From Pelomonas baiyunensis (GTDB lineage Bacteria > Pseudomonadota > Gammaproteobacteria > Burkholderiales > Burkholderiaceae_C): a stretch of 64,000 nt of DNA. Where the stretch lies: contig NZ_JBIGIB010000002.1 of the NCBI RefSeq assembly GCF_043555935.1, positions 806,001 to 870,000 on the forward strand, in the 5' to 3' direction. The translations under genes and the position numbers were made by a program. Below the pieces are notes generated by a model. It did no database searches, was not told where the DNA came from, and saw only the letters and a list, made by a program, of their open reading frames with translations. Below are positions 33,646 through 41,334 of this stretch, one piece after another (position 1 is the first letter of the stretch; every line of letters starts with the position of its first letter).

Positions 33646-35660
33646 CACTCCCGGGCCAGGGCGTCCACCGGGCTCAGCGCGGCGGCGCGGCGGGCGGGCA
33701 GGGTGCCGAACACCAGCCCCACGGCGCTGGACACCGCAAACGCCACGCCCAGTGCGGCCCAACTCACGGTCACGTGCAGGTGCGTTTGCACCGCATTCAC
33801 CGCCTGTGCGGCCAGCCAGCTCAGGGCCACGCCCACCAGGCCACCCAGGCAACACAGCACCACCGCTTCGATCAGGAACTGCAGGCGCACATCGGCCTGC
33901 CGCGCGCCGATGGCCATGCGGATGCCGATCTCGCGCGTGCGCTCCGACACCGACACCAGCATGATGTTCATCACCCCCACGCCGCCCACCAGCAGCGAGA
34001 TCGCCGCCACGCCGGCAAACAGCGCGGCCATGGCGCTGGTCACGCCCTGGAATTTTCGGAACTCTTCTTCGCCGTTCCAGGTGCCGAAGTCCTCGCGGCC
34101 GTGCAAGGCCTTGAGCCGGTGCACGATCTGCTCGCGCACCTGCTGTGGCGGCACCGTCAGGTCCAGCAGCACGTCGAAGTTGTCGACATCGGCGCGCGCA
34201 TCCAGCTTGCGGGCGAAGGTGGTTTGCGGCAAGTACAACTGCCCCAGCCAGCTGCCGAAGCTGAAGGCACCACCCTCGGACGCCACCACCCCCACCACCG
34301 TGAACGGCAGGGCGGCCGTGGGCGGCGGCGGCATGCCGGGCTGGGCCACGGCCGCGTCACCCATGCCGCCCATCGGGTTCACGAAGACGAGTTGGCCGAG
34401 CGGCGACTCGCCCTTCTTGAACAGCGCATCGCGCGACTTTTCATCGATGACCGCCACCTGGCTGCGCGTCTCGAAGTCCATCGCGTTGAAGTAGCGGCCC
34501 TGCACCAGCTTGAGCTTGCGGGCCTTGAGCGTGTTGGGGTCACCGCCCACGGCTTCCAGCATGGCGTCACGCGACTGGTGACGGGCCGTGAGTTGCATTT
34601 GCCGGTTCAGGGTGACGCCCTTGACACCGGGCAGGGCGCGCAGGGAGTCGATTTCATGCGGCCGGAACGGCTGCGGCACCGCGCCCGGCGGCAGGCCGGG
34701 GTTGCCCCGCCACACCGGAATGCGGCCGGAGATGAGGCTGCTGAGGTCGGTCTCGATGGAGTCGCGCGCCGCGCTCGTGAGCGCCACGATGCTGACCACC
34801 GACGCGATGCCGATGCTGATGCCCAGCATCGACAGCGCCGTGCGCAGCCGGTTGCCGCGCAGGGCCAGTAGCGCGGTGGCCACGGCTTCGCGCCACTGCA
34901 CTTGCAGCCGGCGCAACCGGCCGCCCTGGTGCACTGGCGGCGCATCGCTGAGCTGAGGCGGCACGGGCGTGTGGTCGGGCGGGGTGCCGCTGTCGGCCAC
35001 CACCTTGCCGTCTTTCAGCTCGATCACCCGGCGCGCGTGGGCGGCCACCGCCGCGTCGTGCGTGACGAGGATGATGGTGTGGCCGCGCTCGTGCAGCTCG
35101 CGCAGCAGGCGCAGCATCTCAGCGCCAGAGGCGGAGTCCAGCGCGCCAGTGGGTTCGTCGGCCAGGATGATCTGGCCGCCGTTCATCAGCGCACGGGCAA
35201 TGGACACGCGCTGCTGCTGGCCGCCGGACAGTTCGTTGGGCCGGTGGTGCAGTCGCTCGCCCAGGCCCAGGCGCTCCAGCAGCGCGCGGGCACGAGCCAG
35301 CCGGGCGCCCACGCCCACGCCGGCGTACACGGCGGGCAGCGCGGCGTTGCCGCGGGCGTCCAGGTGGGGCAGCAGGTGGTAGCGCTGGAAGATGAAGCCG
35401 AAACGCTCGCGGCGCAGGGCGGCCAGTTCGTCCGCGCCCAACGTTCCGGCGTCTTGGCCGTCGATGTGGAAGCTGCCGCGCGTGGGGTTGTCCAGGCAGC
35501 CCAGCACGTTCATCAGCGTGCTCTTGCCCGAGCCCGACTGACCCATGATGGCCACGAACTCGCCGGCCTCGATGGACAGGCTGACGCCATCCAGCGCGGG
35601 CACGTCGATTTCGCCGAGTTGGTAGTGCCGGGCGACGTCCTTCAGTTCGATCAGAGGCAT
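33645..35660 (-). CDS. macB: MacB-type ABC exporter, ATPase-permease fusion
   Basis: Inner-membrane mechanotransmission ABC protein, 671 residues. N-terminal ATPase: Walker A GQSGSGKSTL near residue 40, signature LSGGQQQRVSIARAL, Walker B IILADEPTGALD, H-loop VTHD. The membrane part has one helix near 285, a large periplasmic domain (about 310-540) and three C-terminal helices. It works with the MacA adaptor and the outer-membrane factor. The macA gene is not adjacent as usual; a 640-base region with a large inverted repeat lies between them. Confidence 0.94.
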   Translation of the reverse strand: MPLIELKDVARHYQLGEIDVPALDGVSLSIEAGEFVAIMGQSGSGKSTLMNVLGCLDNPTRGSFHIDGQDAGTLGADELAALRRERFGFIFQRYHLLPHLDARGNAALPAVYAGVGVGARLARARALLERLGLGERLHHRPNELSGGQQQRVSIARALMNGGQIILADEPTGALDSASGAEMLRLLRELHERGHTIILVTHDAAVAAHARRVIELKDGKVVADSGTPPDHTPVPPQLSDAPPVHQGGRLRRLQVQWREAVATALLALRGNRLRTALSMLGISIGIASVVSIVALTSAARDSIETDLSSLISGRIPVWRGNPGLPPGAVPQPFRPHEIDSLRALPGVKGVTLNRQMQLTARHQSRDAMLEAVGGDPNTLKARKLKLVQGRYFNAMDFETRSQVAVIDEKSRDALFKKGESPLGQLVFVNPMGGMGDAAVAQPGMPPPPTAALPFTVVGVVASEGGAFSFGSWLGQLYLPQTTFARKLDARADVDNFDVLLDLTVPPQQVREQIVHRLKALHGREDFGTWNGEEEFRKFQGVTSAMAALFAGVAAISLLVGGVGVMNIMLVSVSERTREIGIRMAIGARQADVRLQFLIEAVVLCCLGGLVGVALSWLAAQAVNAVQTHLHVTVSWAALGVAFAVSSAVGLVFGTLPARRAAALSPVDALARE

Positions 35661-35702
35661 TCGTTGGCCTCCGGCGAGAGGGTGCTTGTGGCGAGTGCGA
35701 TG

Positions 35703-36258
35703 CCGGGAATTCGCCCCGGCGAGCGACCTTCTTTTTGAGCGACCAAAAAGAAGGCAAAAAGTCGCCCCTGACCGCGTCGGCCCTTTGCTTCGCAGCGGGC
35801 TTCCCTGCGGTGCTCGCAGCTTGCAACCCCGCCCGGAACTCGCTTCGCTACGCTGCGCTCAAACAACCGTGCGGAGTCAGAAGTTGAGGCGAGCTGCGCT
35901 CGCGGTTGCAAGCCGCTGCGCTCCTCGGCGACGCTAAAAGGGGGGTGAATGAACAGCCAGCGCCAGCCGGCGTGCGGGTTTGGCTGTTGGATTTCGGCTG
36001 TTTGCCGTTCGGGGGCTCCCCTTCTAAACCGCCGAGAAGCGCAGAAGCCCGGGGCGCGCGCGCAGCGCGCATCAAGGACTGACTTCGCGCCGCCTGTTTG
36101 AACGGAGCGTAGCGAAGTGAGTTCGGCGCGGCCCTGGGCTTCGAGCATCGCAGGGAACCCGGCTCCGCCGGGCGGTTTTGCAGGGGCGCGTTCTTTGCTT
36201 ACTTTCTTGCGCGCGCAAGAAAGTGAGTCGGCCGCCGGGCCGAAATCCCGGCTGGGCC
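35703..36258. repeat. Large imperfect inverted repeat between macB and macA
   Basis: Both halves of this 556-base stretch are related in inverted orientation. Outer ends pair (GGGAATTCGCCCCGGCG near 35705 with GGGATTTCGGCCCGGCG on the other strand near 36254). Next come two local palindromes: CCTTCTTTTTG/CAAAAAGAAGG at 35727-35754, and a perfect 24-bp palindrome at 36201-36224. Then an arm with CTTCGCTACGCT (35842-35853) matches its inverse at 36107-36118; the surrounding 27 bases have three mismatches. Further in, CTGCGCTCCTCGGCGA matches its inverse near 36030. It resembles the dispersed intergenic repeats of Burkholderiales genomes, here as two copies head to head. An open frame across it (35651-36298) is not a convincing gene. 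Confidence 0.75.
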
Positions 36259-36300
36259 GTGGCGTCAAGCCGCGGCAGGTCGGAGCGAAGCGAGTCATGC

Positions 36301-37455
36301 TCAGTTGCTGGCAGCACTGGCACCCGATGCCGCCGCATCCGCCGCGCTCGGCGGTGCCAGCAGCACCTTCTCGCCAGCCTTCAGGCCGTCGAGGACCTGT
36401 ACCTTGGCGCCGTCCTGCAGGCCCACCTTGACCTGGCGGGGCGTCTGCTTGTTGGCGGCATCCAGCACCTGCACCGTGAAGCGGCCATCCTTGCCGCGCT
36501 CGCCCAGGGCCACCACCGGCATGGTCAGCACCTGCTTGGCCGCGCCGGTCTCGATGTCGACCTGCACGGTCATGTCGCTGAAGAGCGTGCGCTCGCGGTT
36601 GGCCACCTCGAACAGCACGTTGTAGAACACCGCGTTGCCCACGCGTTCGGGCACGGGTTGGATCACGCGCACCTTGCCCTCGTAGCGCTGGCCTTCGCCC
36701 GACAGCGTGGTGAAGCGGGCGGTTTGACCCACCTTGACCGCCTGGATGTCGGCCTCGGGCACCTTGGTGCGCACGGTGATGGTGTCCAGGTCTGCCAGCG
36801 TCACGATGACGGGCGTGATCTGCACGGAAATCAGCGTCTGGCCCACCTGCACCGGCAGGTTGACGACCGTGCCCGCCATTGGCGCGGTGATGCGGGTGTA
36901 CGACAGGTTGACCTTGCGCTTGTCCAACTCCGCCTGCAGGCGCTTCAGGTTGGCGGCCTGGCCGCGCAGGTCGGCCTCGATCTTGGCCAGTTCCACCTCG
37001 GCCCGCTCGGCCTCCACGCCGGCCGTGGCCTGGCCCGCCAACAGGCGCTGCTGCCGCTGCAGTTCGCGGCGGGCGGCCTCGGCGTCCACCCGGCGGCTGT
37101 CCAGGGCCGCGCTGGCCTGGGCCACGGCGGCTTCAGCCTGGGCCACGTCGCTGCGGGCGAGTTCGGGGTCCAGGCTCACGAGCAGGTCGCCCTTGTTGAC
37201 CTGCTGGCCCAGTTCCACGTGGATGGTTTGCACCTGGCCGCTGACCTGCGCGCCCACATCCACCTTGGTCTTGGCTTGCAGCACGCCCGCGGCTTGCGCG
37301 GTTTGGGTCACATCGGCCACGGCCACCACGCCGCTCGGCGGCGCGGGCGGCGCGGCCGGCGTGCGGGTGAACCACCAAGCGGCGGCACCAGCCACCACCA
37401 CGGCCAACACGATCAGGCGCAGGCGCCAGCGTTTCAGAACAGAGGCAGCTTTCAT
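36301..37455 (-). CDS. macA: MacA-type periplasmic adaptor
   Basis: Membrane-fusion protein linking MacB to the outer-membrane channel. It has 384 residues: one N-terminal membrane helix (about 10-28), a lipoyl/barrel-sandwich half (VDVGAQVSGQVQTIHVELG), a long coiled coil (about 100-185), the second lipoyl half (YTRITAPMAGTVVNLPVQVG), and beta-barrel and membrane-proximal domains. A strong GGGAGGG stands before the ATG at 37455. The C-terminus is Ala/Ser-rich. It ends 42 bases from the inverted-repeat element that separates it from macB. Confidence 0.93.
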   Translation of the reverse strand: MKAASVLKRWRLRLIVLAVVVAGAAAWWFTRTPAAPPAPPSGVVAVADVTQTAQAAGVLQAKTKVDVGAQVSGQVQTIHVELGQQVNKGDLLVSLDPELARSDVAQAEAAVAQASAALDSRRVDAEAARRELQRQQRLLAGQATAGVEAERAEVELAKIEADLRGQAANLKRLQAELDKRKVNLSYTRITAPMAGTVVNLPVQVGQTLISVQITPVIVTLADLDTITVRTKVPEADIQAVKVGQTARFTTLSGEGQRYEGKVRVIQPVPERVGNAVFYNVLFEVANRERTLFSDMTVQVDIETGAAKQVLTMPVVALGERGKDGRFTVQVLDAANKQTPRQVKVGLQDGAKVQVLDGLKAGEKVLLAPPSAADAAASGASAASN

Positions 37456-37613
37456 GTCCCTCCCAGGACGTCGGGGTTCAAGCCCAACAGGTCGACGGTG
37501 GCGCGGTGCCGACGTTCGGGCCCGCACTCGGCGCCCGCGCATGGTTCAGTGGCGCGGGCGTGTTGGCAAAAGTCATGCACGCCCTCTGGGCTGGGGCGGT
37601 GCGGAGCCGCGCT

Positions 37614-39518
37614 TCAGCGGCTGTGCGAGGTCAGCCGCGCCAGGGGCGACGCGGTGCTCACGCCGGGTGCAGCCATGGCCGTGCGGGCGGGCTTGGTGTC
37701 CTCATCTTCGGGGCCGCCGGTCAGGGCCGCGATGCTGTCGGGGCTGCGGCGCATGGCCACGCCCACGGCCAGGATGTCGATGACCAGCAGGTGCAGGATG
37801 CGGCTGACCATGGGCAGGTGGGTGGCGATGTCTTCGATGTGGTCGACGATCAGCGTCACATCGGCCTTCTTGGCCAGCGGGCTCTGGCTGGCGGTGATGG
37901 CCACCACCTTGGCGCCGCGCTCCTGGGCCTTCTCCACCACACTGATCAGTTCGGGCAGGCGGCCGCCGCTGCTGATGACCACGGCCACGTCGCCCTCACG
38001 CAGCACGTCCGCGGCCAAGAGTTGCAGGCGCGGGTCGGTGTAGGCGCCGCAGGGCATGCCGAAGCGCAGGAACTTGAACTGCGCGTCTTGCGCCACCACG
38101 CTGTAGTGCCCCAGCGCAAAGAACTCGATGCGGCTGGCGGCCAGCAGCATGTCGGTGGCGCGGTCGATGGTGTCGCGGTTCAGGTGGCTGCGCACCTGCA
38201 GGATGGCGCTGGCGGTGTTGCCCAGCACCTTGGCGCCCAACTCCAGCATGGAGTCGTTGGTGTTGACCTGCGTGTGCGTGACGGGCACGGTGCCGGTCAG
38301 GCCCGAGGCCAAGCGCAGCTTGAAGTCCGACAGGCCCTCGCAGCCGAGCGAGCGGCAAAAGCGAATCACCGTGGGCTGGCTCACGCCGGCGGCCCGGGCG
38401 ATTTCGGCGATCGGGTCGTTCAGCACCGAGCGCGGCTGGGCCAGCACCAGGTCGGCCACGCGCAGTTCCGCCGGCGACAGCTCGCTGCGCGCGCGGCGGA
38501 TCTGGCCCAGGATGGCCGAACCCGGCGACGCCTGCAGGTTGCGCAGCTGGTTTTCAAGAATGGCCGACGCGCCCTTGAACGTGGCGTTCTCGGCCGTGAT
38601 GACGAAGGTGGGAATGGCGGCCACGTAGTCCCGGAAGCGGCCCTTGTCTTCAAAGCGCTCGCGGAACGGGCTGCGGTCGAAGTACTCGCCCAGGCGCGGC
38701 ACGATGCCGCCGCCGATGTAAATGCCGCCCAGCGAGCCCAGCGTCACGGCCAGGTTGGCCGCGGCGGTGCCCAGCAGGCCGCAGAACACCTCCAGCGTCT
38801 CCAGGCACAGGGCGTCCTGCTCGTCCAAGGCCTGCTGGGTGATGGCGGGCGCGGTCAGCGGCTGCACGGTGCGGCCGTGGCGGTCGGCCAGGGCGCGGTA
38901 GATCAGTTCCAGCCCGGGGCCGGAAATCAGTCGCTCGTAGGACACGTGGTCCAGCGTCTTCCAGGCGAACTTGAGGATGTCCATCTCGCGTTCGTCGCGC
39001 GGGCCGAAGTTGACGTGGCCGCCCTCGGTGCCCAGCGCAATCCAGCCTTCGCCCGCCGGAATCAGGCCCGACACGCCCAGGCCCGTGCCCGCACCCAGCA
39101 GGCCGATGACGCTGGGCCGGCGGGCTTGGCCGCCGCCGACCTGGCGCACATCCACCTCCGCCAGGCGGGGCAGGGCCATGGCCAGGGCGGTGAAGTCGTT
39201 CACCACCACCAGCGTGTCCAGGCCCAGGCGCTGGCGCATGTCGTCGATGGAGAACTGCCAGTGGTAGTTCGTCATCCGCACGCGGTCGCCTTCCACGGGG
39301 TTGGCGATGGCCACCGCGGCATGGGCAATTTGCTGGGGCCCGCCGTCTTGCCAGCTCAAACCCGAGAGGTAGGCCTGCACCGCGGTTTGGAAGTCGGCAT
39401 GGTCGGCGCAGCGCAGCGACGCCGTCTGCGTGAATTCACCCGGGCCGATTTCCAGCGTGAACCGGGCGTAGGTGCCGCCAATATCGGCAAGCAGTCGGGG
39501 GCTGTCAAAACGGGGCAT
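37614..39518 (-). CDS. Bifunctional glucokinase/HexR-type (RpiR) regulator
   Basis: Fusion of 634 residues known from Burkholderiales. Residues 1-330 are a glucokinase: LLADIGGTYARF near residue 10, NDFTALAMALP, GLLGAGTGLGVSGL and EGGHVNFGP. Residues about 345-420 are an RpiR helix-turn-helix (LNDPIAEIARAAGVSQPTVI, then RFCRSLGCEGLSDFK). Residues about 460-600 are a SIS sugar-isomerase domain (ALGHYSVVAQDAQFKF, VVISSGGRLPE). It phosphorylates glucose and likely represses hexose genes until the Entner-Doudoroff intermediate KDPG binds the SIS domain (family knowledge of HexR). A HexR-like palindrome lies 112 bases upstream, suggesting autoregulation. Confidence 0.93.
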   Translation of the reverse strand: MPRFDSPRLLADIGGTYARFTLEIGPGEFTQTASLRCADHADFQTAVQAYLSGLSWQDGGPQQIAHAAVAIANPVEGDRVRMTNYHWQFSIDDMRQRLGLDTLVVVNDFTALAMALPRLAEVDVRQVGGGQARRPSVIGLLGAGTGLGVSGLIPAGEGWIALGTEGGHVNFGPRDEREMDILKFAWKTLDHVSYERLISGPGLELIYRALADRHGRTVQPLTAPAITQQALDEQDALCLETLEVFCGLLGTAAANLAVTLGSLGGIYIGGGIVPRLGEYFDRSPFRERFEDKGRFRDYVAAIPTFVITAENATFKGASAILENQLRNLQASPGSAILGQIRRARSELSPAELRVADLVLAQPRSVLNDPIAEIARAAGVSQPTVIRFCRSLGCEGLSDFKLRLASGLTGTVPVTHTQVNTNDSMLELGAKVLGNTASAILQVRSHLNRDTIDRATDMLLAASRIEFFALGHYSVVAQDAQFKFLRFGMPCGAYTDPRLQLLAADVLREGDVAVVISSGGRLPELISVVEKAQERGAKVVAITASQSPLAKKADVTLIVDHIEDIATHLPMVSRILHLLVIDILAVGVAMRRSPDSIAALTGGPEDEDTKPARTAMAAPGVSTASPLARLTSHSR

Positions 39519-39630
39519 GAGCGCTACCGGAAACGGCGGGAACGAGGGACGGCGGATTATTCAGCAGGCCTGAGTGCGGCCCGGCGAACCCAGGGCCTGC
39601 GCCCTGCGGCCGGCTGGTGCGAAAGGAGTT

Positions 39631-39645
39631 TGTAGCTTCACTACA
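39631..39645. promoter_or_regulatory. HexR-like operator 1
   Basis: TGTAGCTTCACTACA, a palindrome of the TGTAG-N5-CTACA form, in the gap between the two glucokinase genes and nearer to the glucokinase-HexR fusion. Matches the TGTA-N7-TACA form known for HexR sites. Confidence 0.7.
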
Positions 39646-39686
39646 GGCGGCGTGACAGCGTGTTCTCCCTGGGGAATCGGCAAACT

Positions 39687-39698
39687 GGAACCGGTTCC
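39687..39698. promoter_or_regulatory. Perfect GGAACCGGTTCC palindrome, LacI-family-like operator
   Basis: Twelve-base palindrome with a central CG, in the middle of the glucokinase intergenic gap between two HexR-like sites. The central CG and flanking AAC/GTT resemble LacI-family operators. No LacI-family gene is present in the window. Confidence 0.45.
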
Positions 39699-39746
39699 GG
39701 TGTCGCTGGGTTTGGCGTCAGGGCGGTTGTGGATTGTGGAAAACCT

Positions 39747-39761
39747 GTAGTTTTGCTACCG
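39747..39761. promoter_or_regulatory. HexR-like operator 2
   Basis: TGTAGTTTTGCTACC, one base off the TGTAG-N5-CTACA palindrome, 103 bases before the second glucokinase. An AT-rich stretch follows (ATTGACGCAGATTTTCTATTT), where TTGACG (39769-39774) could be a -35. Confidence 0.65.
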
Positions 39762-39864
39762 TCCGAATTGACGCAGATTTTCTATTTCTTCCCGTGTTTT
39801 CCATCAGAACGTTTATCAAAACCTTCCCCGCCGCACTGCCCAAACTGTTGAAGGGGTGTGCAGC

Positions 39865-40857
39865 ATGACGGCCGCCTACCCCTGGTTGGTGGCGGACGTG
39901 GGCGGCACCAACGCCCGGTTCGGCACGGTGGCAGGCCCGGGCGCTGCGGTGGAAGACGTGCGCGTGCTGCCGGTGGCCGCGCACGCCGGCCCGGCGGCGG
40001 CGGTGCGTGCCTATCTGGCAGGCCGGCCAGCGGACACCCCAGCGCCGCGCAGCGCGGCGTTCGCCTTGGCCACGGCACTGGATGGCGACCGGATCGAGCT
40101 CACCAATGGCGCGTGGAGCTTCTCCCGCGCGCAAACCCAGCAAGACCTCGGTTTGCAGACCCTGCTGTGCCTGAATGATTTCGAGGCGCAGGCGTTGTCG
40201 CTGCCGAAGTTGTCGGGTGACCAGCTGCGCAGTTGGGATGGCGCGCGGCTCGCCCCGCGGGATGTGGCCGCTGGCACGGTGATGGCCGTCATCGGCCCCG
40301 GCACGGGCTTGGGCGTGGGCGGCGTCATTCGCGCCCCCGGCCGTTGGCTGGCGGTGCCGGGTGAGGGCGGCCATGCCACGCTGGCGCCGGGGGATGACTT
40401 CGAGAGCGATGTGCTGCGCGCTGCGCGCCGCGAGTTCCCGCACGTGTCGGCCGAGCGCTTCCTGTCGGGCATCGGCCTGCCGGTGTTGTGCCGCTCGGTG
40501 GCGGCAGTGCTGGGGCAGGGCGAGGATGTTTCGGCGCTCGCCCCGGAGCACATCGTGGCGCGCGGTTTGTCGGGCGAGTCGGCGGCCTGCAGCCGCACGC
40601 TGGATGTGTTCTGCGCCATGCTCGGCGGGTTTGCCGGCAATGTGGCGCTGACCTTGGGCGCACGGGGTGGCATGTTCATCGGCGGCGGCATCGTGCCGCG
40701 CCTGGGCGAGCGCTTCTTCCAGTCGGAATTCCGGCGCCGGTTCGAGGCCAAGGGGCGCTTCCAGGGGTTCCTGGCCGGCATTCCCACCGCGTTGATCACC
40801 GACACGCTGGCGGCGCTGTCTGGGGCCGCCTTGGCGCTGGAGCAGGCCGACAGCTGA
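39865..40857 (+). CDS. glk: Glucokinase
   Basis: ATP-dependent glucose kinase, 330 residues. VADVGGTNARFGTV near residue 8 is the phosphate-binding loop, CLNDFEAQALSLP carries the catalytic aspartate, and GPGTGLGVGGV and EGGHATLAPGD are family blocks. It is a separate second glucokinase facing the fused one. The ATG at 39865 is preferred over an upstream GTG (39856) because AAGGGG lies eight bases before it. A terminator follows. Confidence 0.94.
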   Translation: MTAAYPWLVADVGGTNARFGTVAGPGAAVEDVRVLPVAAHAGPAAAVRAYLAGRPADTPAPRSAAFALATALDGDRIELTNGAWSFSRAQTQQDLGLQTLLCLNDFEAQALSLPKLSGDQLRSWDGARLAPRDVAAGTVMAVIGPGTGLGVGGVIRAPGRWLAVPGEGGHATLAPGDDFESDVLRAARREFPHVSAERFLSGIGLPVLCRSVAAVLGQGEDVSALAPEHIVARGLSGESAACSRTLDVFCAMLGGFAGNVALTLGARGGMFIGGGIVPRLGERFFQSEFRRRFEAKGRFQGFLAGIPTALITDTLAALSGAALALEQADS

Positions 40858-40903
40858 CACGTTCGTTGGTCCGGCGCCTGCCGCGCCGGCCGTGAGCTCC
40901 TTC

Positions 40904-40940
40904 AAGGGGCGCTGCACATCGCGGCGCCCCTTTTTTCTTT
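40904..40940 (+). terminator. Intrinsic terminator after glk
   Basis: GGGGCGC pairs with GCGCCCC, then TTTTTTCTTT. A second hairpin (CCGGCGC-CTGCC-GCGCCGG, 40871-40889) stands just before it. Confidence 0.88.
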
Positions 40941-41067
40941 ACCGACCTTTTGTGGGCCTGACACGCCGCACTTCGCTGTCGCCTTGCGGCAACGGGTGGC
41001 GTGCGGGGCTTGCATGTGGCTTGTTTTGGGCGCATGCGTCGAGCTGTTGCCGCACCTTGTGTGGCCA

Positions 41068-41082
41068 TGTAGTTGCGCTACA
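41068..41082. promoter_or_regulatory. HexR-like operator 3, upstream of the TonB receptor
   Basis: TGTAGTTGCGCTACA, 252 bases before the receptor ATG. Both five-base arms match exactly, and the inner pair matches too. It is the best of the three copies seen and places the receptor in the same proposed regulon as the glucokinases. Confidence 0.7.
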
Positions 41083-41334
41083 GAATCGCGCCACTCGAGG
41101 GCATTCAAATCGATCAGACCCCTCGTTTTCACCAAACCAACTCGGGCAAACCCTCGGTTTCGACTCGAAATCCGGTCGCTTTCGCGCAACGTCTAGGGTT
41201 TACGTAAGTGTGGTTGGAAATCTAGTTTTGATACAAACTCGTTCGAGACGTTGGGTTCTCGCCCCGTCCAAGCTGCGCCGAGCCAGATGCGGCCGCGCGG
41301 GCCTAGCCGATTTCCATAAACCAAGGAGACATCC
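41083..41334 (+). promoter_or_regulatory. Long leader of the TonB receptor with several small palindromes
   Basis: No gene is seen in this stretch. It is more AT-rich than its surroundings. Palindromes are AAACC-CTC-GGTTT (41148-41160), TTTCGACTCGAAA (41158-41170), AGTTT-TGATAC-AAACT (41224-41239) and CTCGTTCGAG (41238-41247). One or more may be sugar-regulator operators. I cannot fix a -35/-10 pair with confidence. AAGGAG stands before the ATG at 41335. Confidence 0.45.

Noticed and set aside
35651..36298. Open frame of 215 codons across the inverted repeat between macB and macA
   Set aside because: Sequence is Arg/Ala/Ser-rich, without a ribosome site, and follows the repeat; similar spurious frames occur in dispersed repeats.
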